From assembly GCF_011039205.1 (NCBI RefSeq), contig NZ_JAAKEL010000010.1:1-64000 (forward strand): 64,000 nt of DNA, written 5' to 3'. Origin of the DNA: Dysgonomonas sp. ZJ279 (lineage in GTDB: Bacteria; Bacteroidota; Bacteroidia; Bacteroidales; Dysgonomonadaceae). This document shows, piece by piece, positions 53,362 through 62,035 of this stretch. The notes under the pieces were generated by a model. The model saw only the letters and a program-made list of their open reading frames with translations, searched no databases and was not told the origin of the DNA. The translations under genes and the position numbers were made by a program. The first letter of the stretch is position 1. The number at the start of each line of letters is the position of its first letter.

Positions 53362-55959
53362 CTAGAATCCCATCCCCAATTCGAACATAAAACGGACACT
53401 ATCGCCCGAACCAAAAATAGAATACTTAGTTGTAATTTTGTTTATTATAGTTAACCATGCGCCTCCACCATAAGATGTGTGCCATTTTTTTGACGACTCG
53501 CCCGGATACCAAACACGACCGAAATCTGACCCCACAAAAAGACCGTACTTAAGAGGTGTGAACGGATTTTTTATTTTACCCATATCCACTCTCGCATCGA
53601 ACAATTGATAATAAGAATACTGCCCTATAAATCGACTATCACGATAACCTCTCAGTTCGGTAGATGCCGATTGATAAAATTCATATTTATTGTTAAATAT
53701 GGCTTTTGCTTTTATGTTAGTGGCAAGAATCACACGATCTATAAGCTGAAAATTTAACATAATATCAGCCTGTGAATAAGGAAAGTTCCGATTAAGGTCA
53801 GCCAAATTCATTTTCCAACCGGCGGTTATAGTCGAACGAAATACAGGGATAAAAGGCGATAGCGCTTTCTCTACATCATAAGTCACGCCAAAATCTGCAA
53901 AGTAATTCATATTAAAAATATGATCATCACTTCCGAAGAACTGACTGACAAAGCGGCCTTCTTTCCATTTAACCTTATACATTTCGAAAGAAGTTGAAAA
54001 GATAAATGTTTGCTGATTATCAATACCAAGATGATATGAGGGAGTCAGGCTATATCGACCGATATTCACCCTGTTAAAATCGTTCCTTTCGTCCTTGTAC
54101 CCATTGGTATTATTACCAAATCCGAAGAAATTATTGAAGTTTTCGGGTGAACCGATAAAGGCATCGATATGCATACTCTTATTTTCATCGTATGTAGGAA
54201 AAATTCCTCTGTAAAGAAATCCTTGTAGGTAATTGTATCCCAAACGATGCTGATAAGAAAACGGGGCACGCTTAAAACCATATTGTGTGTAAGTAACAAA
54301 ACTACCTAGGCTTAGCCCCCAGTCAGAATCATAAAAACCCCAAGGACTAAATGAAATGTCTCTGTACCGACTCTTATTATAATCGTAATCATGAGTATTA
54401 TCATTATCCGAAAGAATAATCCGAGCATTATCGACAGAATCTAAAGCATTTTTCTGCGAATGATACCCATATATCCGTACCTTGCTTTTTTGCTCTATAT
54501 TATAAGTATTATCATCTTTTCCCCCTATGAGGAATACAGGCATTTTGTTTTTGCCTTTCACCTCAAATTTATCATTTCCATCCAATCCATATATCCAGAT
54601 TTCTTTTGTATTTTTTTTTGCATATCTACGATCAAATAATGGTGTATTATTTTGTGGACTATACATTCTTATTTGAAGGCTATCTGAGCTATATTTATCG
54701 ATAATAATACTATCGCTTTGGGTTGTTCCAACTAAAACCGGATTTTCCTGCAATGCCTTATAATATTCTCTGGCAATAGTATTTAGTGAGTCTCGCCTTT
54801 TTTTCAGTTTCTCTTTCAGATTGAGAGTTTCAGGAGCAGCTTGGATCTCTTTTGGCAACTTGTTGAAAGCGTTATCAATCAATTCATCTGTCAATTCACG
54901 CTTCACATAATCTGCTTGCTCTAGCCACAGAGACTCGTCACTCTGAGCACTCAAAGCTACATCAAATGTAAACCCAAGGGAATTTTCTTTTTTGACATTT
55001 TTCAATTCCCCCTTATATTCAGAAATGAAACCTAGCCCAAGTACACTCAGCATTTGTTTGAATAACAATCCATCTACTCGCGTAAAAGCATGGCTTCTGT
55101 CTATAACAATGGGCTGGTATATTACACTATCGCCTTCATTACGGGATACCCAGTTCCAATTCTCGGGTATTTTATTCCAGTCGCCTATCAATATATCAAA
55201 CAAACGCTCTCTTATATAGAGTTGCTGATCGACCATCTGCAATTTATCTGTTTGAAGCATTTTGAATAGCTCCTCTGTGACGAAGGTGCTCTTTTGAGAA
55301 TTCAACTCAGGCATTTCTACTATACTCACCAACTTATCTTGAATATTGCCACCATCGGCAATAGTATCTGATGTCGCATTTTTAGGGATGTAATAAAGAT
55401 GGGGATTATTTGTATTTAGACCGACCTTTTTAGCTAAATAGTCGGATGTAATAAATGTATATGGATTGATGATTGTATACGCATCACCTATAAATTCGTC
55501 CAGATAAGTATCTTCGAAATCCCTTTTGTTATACATTTCCTGAAAAAAATCAGATTTTAAAAAGCTTGTAGATCCTCCTAAAGGTTTCAGTAAATAAGAA
55601 TATTCATTTTTGTCTTTTATATATACCCCACCAAAGTCATTCGCTTGCCCTGTTACTGTAACTTCACTAAAAAGATATTTTAATGATATAGAATTTACAG
55701 TAATAGGAGTCGAATATAATTCTCTATAATGTTTACCCCATAGACGGTCATATAACTTACTCCTTTTCTTTAGTTTTTGGAAATAGATAGATTTTTGTAT
55801 TACATTATCCGAATATAAAGGTATAGTATCGGTATAGGCTGTATCTTTTGCCAAAGGAAATGCCGCAGCCTTCAGTATATCTACAGGAAATACAGGAAAT
55901 AGGATAAGTAGAAAAAATAGTATTATATATTTAGAAGAAAACTTGTTTTTATCTTTCAT
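53362..55959 (-). CDS. Omp85-like outer-membrane barrel protein with kinase-like N-terminal region
   Basis: 865 residues. Signal-anchor-like N-terminus. Residues about 60-420 form a soluble region containing RERLFDILIGDWNKIPENWNW and VIDRSHAFTRVDG, reminiscent of the DWDRH...W and D motifs of HipA/FAM20-like kinase folds found in Bacteroidota metallophosphatase-Omp85 fusions. The C-terminal 400 residues are beta-rich and end in a barrel with ELRGYRDSRFIG (about 770), like the VRGF/Y motif in loop 6 of the Omp85 superfamily, and a C-terminal Phe (FELGMGF). No calcineurin-type metallophosphatase motif is seen. It may be a surface-antigen-type protein; the cargo or substrate is unknown. Confidence 0.65.
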   Translation of the reverse strand: MKDKNKFSSKYIILFFLLILFPVFPVDILKAAAFPLAKDTAYTDTIPLYSDNVIQKSIYFQKLKKRSKLYDRLWGKHYRELYSTPITVNSISLKYLFSEVTVTGQANDFGGVYIKDKNEYSYLLKPLGGSTSFLKSDFFQEMYNKRDFEDTYLDEFIGDAYTIINPYTFITSDYLAKKVGLNTNNPHLYYIPKNATSDTIADGGNIQDKLVSIVEMPELNSQKSTFVTEELFKMLQTDKLQMVDQQLYIRERLFDILIGDWNKIPENWNWVSRNEGDSVIYQPIVIDRSHAFTRVDGLLFKQMLSVLGLGFISEYKGELKNVKKENSLGFTFDVALSAQSDESLWLEQADYVKRELTDELIDNAFNKLPKEIQAAPETLNLKEKLKKRRDSLNTIAREYYKALQENPVLVGTTQSDSIIIDKYSSDSLQIRMYSPQNNTPLFDRRYAKKNTKEIWIYGLDGNDKFEVKGKNKMPVFLIGGKDDNTYNIEQKSKVRIYGYHSQKNALDSVDNARIILSDNDNTHDYDYNKSRYRDISFSPWGFYDSDWGLSLGSFVTYTQYGFKRAPFSYQHRLGYNYLQGFLYRGIFPTYDENKSMHIDAFIGSPENFNNFFGFGNNTNGYKDERNDFNRVNIGRYSLTPSYHLGIDNQQTFIFSTSFEMYKVKWKEGRFVSQFFGSDDHIFNMNYFADFGVTYDVEKALSPFIPVFRSTITAGWKMNLADLNRNFPYSQADIMLNFQLIDRVILATNIKAKAIFNNKYEFYQSASTELRGYRDSRFIGQYSYYQLFDARVDMGKIKNPFTPLKYGLFVGSDFGRVWYPGESSKKWHTSYGGGAWLTIINKITTKYSIFGSGDSVRFMFELGMGF

Positions 55960-56261
55960 TCAGGAAAAGGTTTAAATATAAACAACTCCAGATAAGGGAT
56001 TGTTCTGTATAGAGGCTATATAGATTAAACAGATACATATTAACTGTTAAAAATAGGATAGTTCATTTTTCATCTAACAATTAAGCAAACTTATCCCACA
56101 AACCTCATTAACACCCATCATTTACCCTTTCCTAAGATAGATATCTTCTATATGAACAAAAGTTACATTAACTTGTTTTTAATAAAAGCCCAGATGAGAA
56201 GTTAAATCTTAGCTTCTGGAAAAATTATTCACTAAATAACGAGAAATATATTTTCTCTCCT
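55960..56261. other. Divergent intergenic region upstream of the fimbrial operon
   Basis: About 300 bases, AT-rich, with a perfect 14-bp palindrome AAGATAGATATCTT at 56134-56147 that could bind a regulator. No TAnnTTTG box was found with confidence. Confidence 0.45.
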
Positions 56262-56408
56262 ATGAAAACAATCTTAATGCATAAACTTACACTCCTATTG
56301 GCATCTATCCACTTTATTACCAATGGATTTTCCCCGAAAACAGGATTAATAACGAATGCACTTCGATGTATACTATGCATTAATAGAACTCAAAAAACAA
56401 TGAAATAA
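56262..56408 (+). CDS. Possible 48-residue secreted peptide upstream of the fimbrillin gene
   Basis: ATG at 56262 to TAA at 56406-56408. The first 22 residues look like a signal peptide (KTILMHKLTLLLASIHFITN) and the rest is short and basic with two cysteines. It lies 64 bases before the fimbrillin start. The ribosome-binding site is poor, so this may be a chance ORF. Confidence 0.25.
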   Translation: MKTILMHKLTLLLASIHFITNGFSPKTGLITNALRCILCINRTQKTMK

Positions 56409-56472
56409 ATATAGGTAAACTTAACGAAAAATAAGAAATAATTAGAATAGTAATTTAAAAATTGAATTTAGA

Positions 56473-57498
56473 ATGAAACGACTTTTTTTCTTAACGAGCA
56501 TTGTAGCACTATTGTGCTCTGCTTGTAGCAGCAACGATGATGAGAGTTCTCCAGGCTCACCCGAAACAGGAGCTAAAGCTTCTCTTACGGTTACCTTGGG
56601 TGGAACCAAAAGTAATGAAACCCGTGGTGTTGGCAACCCTACCCAAGTAGAAGAAAATACAATTAATACATTTACAGTATATATATTTGCCAATAACAGA
56701 CTGGAAAAGGCAGAAATAGTATCTACCGGTTTATCGTTATTTATAGATGGACTTACTACAGGAACAAAAAAGATAGTTGTTATTGCAAATACGCCGGCCG
56801 GATATCCTAACCCTATTTTAGCAGAGGGCGATCCGTACAGCGATCTGGGAAATGTAGCAAATTATATTAATCTGGATGATCAGACAGCAGACCCTACTCC
56901 CAGCCTTATAATGAGTGGCGAAGATGACATAACTCTTCAATCTGAATCTGTAGGTACTAATACTATAACTATTCCCGTTAGCCGCATAGTTGCTAAAATT
57001 AAACTTGGAACAATTACAATCGATCCTGCCGCGGGATTAGATCCATTGTTGTTTGAATTAACAGGAGTAGCTATCATCAAGGCCAAAAGTTTATCTTCGG
57101 TAGGTATACCTTCCGTTGTTACGGCACAACCTTTTTATAGTGGTATAGAAGGTACTACTGTTCATGGAATATATATTAAACCTTATCTGTATGAGAATAT
57201 TACCATAGCAGATCATGACGAGAGATATTTCTACGTTTTTGCAAACATAGATGGTGGCAGTAATGATGAAGAAGCGACACTACTTACTTTAGAAGGCGCT
57301 TATGACGGTGAAATAATGTATTTTCCATTCCGCCTTCCTGCTATCGCACGTAATACTCAACACACGGTTGATATTACTCTTCGTCGTTTAGGCACAGGTT
57401 CTCCCGACCCTGAAATACCAAGTGATCCGGCAACATTGACTGTAACGATTACTCCTGAGGATTGGATTATTGTGCCTACTCAAGAAGTAGAATGGTAA
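56473..57498 (+). CDS. Fimbrillin family lipoprotein (major stalk subunit candidate)
   Basis: 341 residues. Lipobox LLCSAC followed by SSNDDES. A Mfa1/FimA-type N-terminal domain contains INTFTVYIFANNRLEKAEIV, VVIANTPAGYPN and RIVAKIKLG. The C-terminal domain ends with ITPEDWIIVPTQEVEW, like the conserved DW...W tail that becomes the donor strand region. An arginine in SNETRGVGN (about residue 52) sits where Rgp-type proteases cleave Porphyromonas fimbrillins before polymerisation. First large gene of a four-gene fimbrial operon. Probable shaft subunit of type V pili on the cell surface. Confidence 0.87.
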   Translation: MKRLFFLTSIVALLCSACSSNDDESSPGSPETGAKASLTVTLGGTKSNETRGVGNPTQVEENTINTFTVYIFANNRLEKAEIVSTGLSLFIDGLTTGTKKIVVIANTPAGYPNPILAEGDPYSDLGNVANYINLDDQTADPTPSLIMSGEDDITLQSESVGTNTITIPVSRIVAKIKLGTITIDPAAGLDPLLFELTGVAIIKAKSLSSVGIPSVVTAQPFYSGIEGTTVHGIYIKPYLYENITIADHDERYFYVFANIDGGSNDEEATLLTLEGAYDGEIMYFPFRLPAIARNTQHTVDITLRRLGTGSPDPEIPSDPATLTVTITPEDWIIVPTQEVEW

Positions 57499-57595
57499 TA
57501 AAAAAAGAAAGTAGAGAGAACGAAAATTAGACAGGTAGTTCTCTCTACTTAATATAAAAACAGACGCTCCAAAAGACAAAATAGATTACCTCTAT

Positions 57596-58528
57596 ATGAA
57601 ATATTTAATATTTGCCCGGAAACTCAAATACAGCACAATTCTATTGTTTGTATCCTTGTGTTTTTCAGCTTGTATTTACGATGATTTCCCGACTTGCGAC
57701 ACAACGCTTTTCATGAATATAAAAGCTGTTAACCCGGCCGGCCAAGATATAACATCAAGCGGTGAAGCTGGTGGAGCACATGTCTATATATTCGACAAAA
57801 ATCAGCGTTTTGTTCAGGAGATAGCAGTATCAGCCACTGATATACAGAATAAAGTGCCGGTCAAAATATTTTATAAAGGAAGAGATAGTTTCTCCGTTGT
57901 TGTGTGGAACAATTTGAACGGTAAACAGGAAGTAAGTACCTTAAATGAGGGTATGAGTATGGAGCAAGCCCTAGTACAATTGAAAAGAGATACTGAAGGG
58001 TATGCCCAAAATTCCGACGATTTATTTTATGGTATTACTAATATTAAAGAAAGAACTGCCAATGCAGACGTAACAATAGAAGATAATGTAACCATACACC
58101 GAAAAACAGCTCTGGTCAATATTATGGTAAAAGGTCTGGATGCACCAGTACTCGCAAGTTCGATTACTAAAGCTGCATCCGATTATCATTTCATAATTAC
58201 CGGGACTAAAGAAGATGCTTATAATTTTAAGGGAAACCTAACAGGCAATTCTATAACCTATAATCAAGGAGGTGAATTTAATGATTCAAATACACAGTTC
58301 ATTTCTTATCCGTTTACGATGTATCCTTTATCAGATGGCAATCGCCTGACAATTGCAATATATAAAGGCGATACATTGATAGCGATAGCAGAAACAAACA
58401 GCGATGGAACCGACATTATACCAATCATTGGTGGTACTATTAATATATTGATAGATTTACGAGGTTCATTAACTGTAAATATAAAAGTTACCGACTGGGA
58501 TAATGAATATCACTGGTTTGAATGGTAA
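57596..58528 (+). CDS. FimB/Mfa2-family fimbrial anchor lipoprotein
   Basis: 310 residues. Lipobox CFSAC (about residue 26) followed by the typical IYDDFPTCDTTLFMNIKAVN of FimB/Mfa2 proteins. The next part contains GGAHVYIFDKNQRFVQEI and FSVVVWNNLNGKQEV, and the C-terminus VTDWDNEYHWFEW matches the DW tail of the family. FimB/Mfa2 proteins cap and anchor the fimbrial shaft in the outer membrane and set its length. It lies 97 bases after the fimbrillin gene. Confidence 0.9.
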   Translation: MKYLIFARKLKYSTILLFVSLCFSACIYDDFPTCDTTLFMNIKAVNPAGQDITSSGEAGGAHVYIFDKNQRFVQEIAVSATDIQNKVPVKIFYKGRDSFSVVVWNNLNGKQEVSTLNEGMSMEQALVQLKRDTEGYAQNSDDLFYGITNIKERTANADVTIEDNVTIHRKTALVNIMVKGLDAPVLASSITKAASDYHFIITGTKEDAYNFKGNLTGNSITYNQGGEFNDSNTQFISYPFTMYPLSDGNRLTIAIYKGDTLIAIAETNSDGTDIIPIIGGTINILIDLRGSLTVNIKVTDWDNEYHWFEW

Positions 58529-58560
58529 TTGATAGATAGATAAAAATAAAAAAAATACTC

Positions 58561-59949
58561 ATGATACTAATTAGCCGATATAAATCAATAGTAATCCCTA
58601 AAGTAAAACATTTACTTCGGGCCTGTACACTATTGGGTATAATGTGCGTATTAGTGTCGTGCAGCGATCAGGAGCAAGATGACACCACTGACACAAGTAA
58701 GAAGACCATAAAAGTGGAATTCCACACTAAGAATATCACTTTTGCAGCACAAACAGCTAACGAAAGTCAAATTAGCGAAATACAAGCCTTAGTATTCATA
58801 AACGATGGAAATGGTTATAAATATAGTTATGGAGCAACAGGAACATCTATAAATTCCGACGATAATATTTCCACATCTTTCGATATTGTTGTCTATACTG
58901 TAGGTCAGCCTGCTAAAATATACATTGTAGCCAATGCAAATAATGCTATTGCCAATAACCTCCCGATGGTGGGCGATACCGAAAGCGAAGTGAAACAGAA
59001 GATTACACAATCGGTAACATCTGCCAATATTACGGACAATTTTCCTATGTGGGGTGAATACCTTTTACCATCGGGGATAGCGAGTACACTTAATAACACG
59101 GTAGTACAGCTAAATGTATTGCGGGCAGTAGCACGGGTGGATATTAGCACAACAGAGACCGCAAGTACCTTCGAAATGGTAAGTGCTCAGGCATTCAGAG
59201 TCAATAATAATTTACAAGTAGCACCCAATGCTTATACTGGTGCATTACTGGTTTCCGATCCTAGTATTCCGACAGGTAGTTCTGCAACAATTAATACTGC
59301 CCCTATTATCATTACAGACAATATATCCGAATCACAATTATATCTGCCCGAATCTGAAGCACCGGCTGTAGCCAATCAGGTATCAGATGCAACATGTGTC
59401 ATCGTAGGCGGAAGATATAACGGCAGTAGTGATATAACCTATTATCGACTCGACTTCGCACCAAACATTGTCAATTATCCACTTGGACAAATACTGCGCA
59501 ATCATCACTATACATTCAGTATAATAAATGTGACATCACCCGGCTGGCCTACACCCGAAGAAGCGGCGGAAAATATACCTACTAATATCGAAGTTGCCAT
59601 ACAAGATTGGGCGGATGAAAATATGAACGTAGGGATGGATGGAACAGATTATTTCAGGATATCGACAAGGACAATAACTTTGAAATCACCGATAACTGCG
59701 TATGGTTATGCTTCGATATCAACCGATGTGCCTGTTTATACTATACAATGGTCTGATGCGGCTGGAACACCATTAGGAACACCGGGAGAAAACATTGATG
59801 ACGGTTTTTTCAGGATTACCAAATCACGTAATATTATTATAGTCGATGCTTTGACAGCTAACACATCAGGAACCAATATAGAAGCATATTTTCTGATAGT
59901 GGCTAAAAGAGCGCATATACTTGTTAAAGTAATACAAGAGACATCATAA
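58561..59949 (+). CDS. Fimbrial accessory/tip lipoprotein 1
   Basis: 462 residues. Lipobox LVSC (Cys35) behind a long basic N-terminus (an internal ATG at residue 26 is an alternative start but would shorten the signal). A fimbrillin-like N-terminal domain contains SEIQALVFINDGNGYKYSYG, KIYIVANANNAIAN and VLRAVARVDISTTE. A central segment has VSDPSIPTGS, LYLPESEAP and ITYYRLDFAP, which also occur nearly word for word in the next gene, so the two are tandem paralogs. It lies 33 bases after the anchor gene and is likely a tip or accessory subunit (FimC/Mfa3-like). Confidence 0.82.
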   Translation: MILISRYKSIVIPKVKHLLRACTLLGIMCVLVSCSDQEQDDTTDTSKKTIKVEFHTKNITFAAQTANESQISEIQALVFINDGNGYKYSYGATGTSINSDDNISTSFDIVVYTVGQPAKIYIVANANNAIANNLPMVGDTESEVKQKITQSVTSANITDNFPMWGEYLLPSGIASTLNNTVVQLNVLRAVARVDISTTETASTFEMVSAQAFRVNNNLQVAPNAYTGALLVSDPSIPTGSSATINTAPIIITDNISESQLYLPESEAPAVANQVSDATCVIVGGRYNGSSDITYYRLDFAPNIVNYPLGQILRNHHYTFSIINVTSPGWPTPEEAAENIPTNIEVAIQDWADENMNVGMDGTDYFRISTRTITLKSPITAYGYASISTDVPVYTIQWSDAAGTPLGTPGENIDDGFFRITKSRNIIIVDALTANTSGTNIEAYFLIVAKRAHILVKVIQETS

Positions 59950-60001
59950 ATCCATTCTGTTCTTTAGCAAATTAAACAACAGAATTTTATAGATAAATAG
60001 A

Positions 60002-61954
60002 ATGAGAATATTTTCACAACATACAAAAACCTATATCCTGCAATTATCTTTATTCATAATTGCGAGCTTATTCTATGGATGTTCCGATGAAACAATCACA
60101 AATAAAAACAATGGGAACGGTGCAGAGACCTATATCCAATTCGGAGTAATGACTACTAATGCCACTCCTCCTAAATCTTTAGTAAAATCGGGACAAACAG
60201 ATTCAGAAAGTACTATTAATGAAATACAAATACTTGTATTTGAAAATGATAACTACTTATATCGTGTAGATGGTACAAATATTATAAATAGCGGCACTTA
60301 TAGCGCAACGTTCAAAGCCCGTTTACTATCGAGTGACGAACCGACAACTATTTATATAGTTGCAAATGCAGATGCAGAAATCAATACTAATGAGCCACAA
60401 GCGGGCGAAAGCAAAGCTGCCGTAAAGGCTCGGTTGACCACGATAATTTCTGCAAGTCCAATAAGTGGCAATTTATCTATGTGGGGCACCTACGAATTTC
60501 CATCGGGATTATCTGCCACAACAGAAAATACGATTAATAACATACGGATGCTTCGTTCTGTGGCTCGTGTCGATGTTATAGTAAATAGTGCTGTAACAAA
60601 CTTCGAATTGGTTAGCATACAAGCTTTTCGCGTAGCAAACAATATGCAAATCATACCGAATGATCCTACAACAACACCGAGTGTTACCGATCCCAGCATC
60701 CCTACAGGAACGACTTATACTATAAATACCGACCCTATACTAACTGCTGCTACAACATCGTCTGTTTCAGAGCTGTATTTACCGGAATCACCTACTCCAT
60801 CGTCGGGCAACTTGGTAAGTGATGCGACTTGTATTGTAATTGGAGGTCGCTATGAAGGGGGAACTGTAAGCTATTACAGGCTCGATTTTAATCCTAATAC
60901 AGCAGGAAATCCGCTCGGACAAATACTACGGAATACTCGCTACGAATTTAATATAACTTCTGTGGCACGTAGTGGTTATGCAACTGCGCAAGAAGCTGCA
61001 AACAATATATCTTCATCGATGGATACTAGAATTGTCTTATGGCAAGACTATATAAAACACGTCGTGTTCGATATTAATAACTATCTTGGTGTATCAGAAT
61101 CCTATATAAGATTGCCAGGAGAGGCCGGCTCGTCTTACGATATACTTACAGAGACCGATTTAACAACCTATACGTTGACTTGGGCGGATGTAGAAGGTAA
61201 TCCATCGGGCGACCCGTCTTCTATAGGATTGGACGACGACCATTTCCAAATCGTTAGATCGTCAGACGGATCAACCATATCAGTCACTGCCATTGAGGAA
61301 AATTCTGCCGACGATGATGATGATGTGGTTAGATTTGTATTAATCAGAGGAGGAGCCTTAGAACTACTTGTTACCATCATTCAAAAAACAGTTGACCCAA
61401 CTCCCGAACCGGGACCAGGAGGCGTAGTATGGGCCGAAACAAATGTCGATTTACCATATACCTTTGCCGACCAGACACAGATAGGTAAATTCTACCAATG
61501 GAACAGAAACGTTGCATGGGCCAGTACCGGCGAAGTAACAGGCTGGGATACAACAGGTGCTATAGGTACAGATTGGTCGACAAGCCCTTGTCCGGATGGT
61601 TGGAGAATCCCGACCAGAGCAGAACTGCAAGCTTTACTTGACTCTGAAGGTCGAGATTGGCGGATTGTTTCAGACCAATACAATTATCCGGGAGTTTGGT
61701 TTGCACCTACACAGGCAGAAGCAGTAGCCGCCAACTTTGAAAATCCGGGCAATGGATTATTCTTCCCTGCCGGAGGTACGAGAAATGCAACAGGAGGACT
61801 AGAGAGTGCAGGTAGCAACAGTCATTATTGGGCAAGTGATGTTAATCCACTCGGAGATGTTACAGAGATATTGAGTATTGCCAATGGAACGTATCTTATT
61901 TTCCCCATTAACAGAGCATCCGGCGCTTTAGTTAGATGTGTACATGATTTATAA
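60002..61954 (+). CDS. Fimbrial tip lipoprotein 2 with C-terminal FISUMP-like domain
   Basis: 650 residues. Lipobox FYGC (Cys27). Residues about 40-440 repeat the organisation of the preceding gene (ESTINEIQILVFENDNYLYRV, MLRSVARVDVIVN, VTDPSIPTGT, YYRLDFNPNTAGNPLGQILRN). After a short P/G linker (DPTPEPGPGG) a second module of about 180 residues opens WAETNVDLPY and contains YQWNRNV, CPDGWRIPTRAELQ, YWASDVN and ends LVRCVHDL. This is the layout of the Fibrobacter succinogenes major paralogous (FISUMP/TIGR02145) domain, a lectin-like fold. The arrangement suggests a tip adhesin carrying a separate binding module. Last gene of the operon, with a terminator behind it. Confidence 0.83.
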   Translation: MRIFSQHTKTYILQLSLFIIASLFYGCSDETITNKNNGNGAETYIQFGVMTTNATPPKSLVKSGQTDSESTINEIQILVFENDNYLYRVDGTNIINSGTYSATFKARLLSSDEPTTIYIVANADAEINTNEPQAGESKAAVKARLTTIISASPISGNLSMWGTYEFPSGLSATTENTINNIRMLRSVARVDVIVNSAVTNFELVSIQAFRVANNMQIIPNDPTTTPSVTDPSIPTGTTYTINTDPILTAATTSSVSELYLPESPTPSSGNLVSDATCIVIGGRYEGGTVSYYRLDFNPNTAGNPLGQILRNTRYEFNITSVARSGYATAQEAANNISSSMDTRIVLWQDYIKHVVFDINNYLGVSESYIRLPGEAGSSYDILTETDLTTYTLTWADVEGNPSGDPSSIGLDDDHFQIVRSSDGSTISVTAIEENSADDDDDVVRFVLIRGGALELLVTIIQKTVDPTPEPGPGGVVWAETNVDLPYTFADQTQIGKFYQWNRNVAWASTGEVTGWDTTGAIGTDWSTSPCPDGWRIPTRAELQALLDSEGRDWRIVSDQYNYPGVWFAPTQAEAVAANFENPGNGLFFPAGGTRNATGGLESAGSNSHYWASDVNPLGDVTEILSIANGTYLIFPINRASGALVRCVHDL

Positions 61955-61973
61955 AAGATCAGATCAAAATAAA

Positions 61974-62010
61974 ATAACGCCCTGATATCGAATACAGGGC
62001 GTTATCGTAT
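61974..62010. terminator. Bidirectional terminator
   Basis: ATAACGCCCTG (61974-61984) pairs with its complement (61995-62005) across a 10-base loop. The minus-strand side continues into TTTTATTTTG, serving the GH32 gene; the plus side closes the fimbrial operon. Confidence 0.8.
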
Positions 62011-62035
62011 TATATAATTTACGATTCGTAAAATT

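Noticed and set aside
56262-56408. Secreted peptide as an established part of the fimbrial operon
   Set aside because: The signal-like N-terminus is suggestive, but ribosome-binding context is poor; kept only as a low-confidence feature.
55960-56472. Invertible promoter ahead of the fimbrial operon
   Set aside because: Phase-variable promoters in Bacteroidales are flanked by inverted repeats of 10-25 bases; apart from a 14-base palindrome with no spacer I found no such pair.
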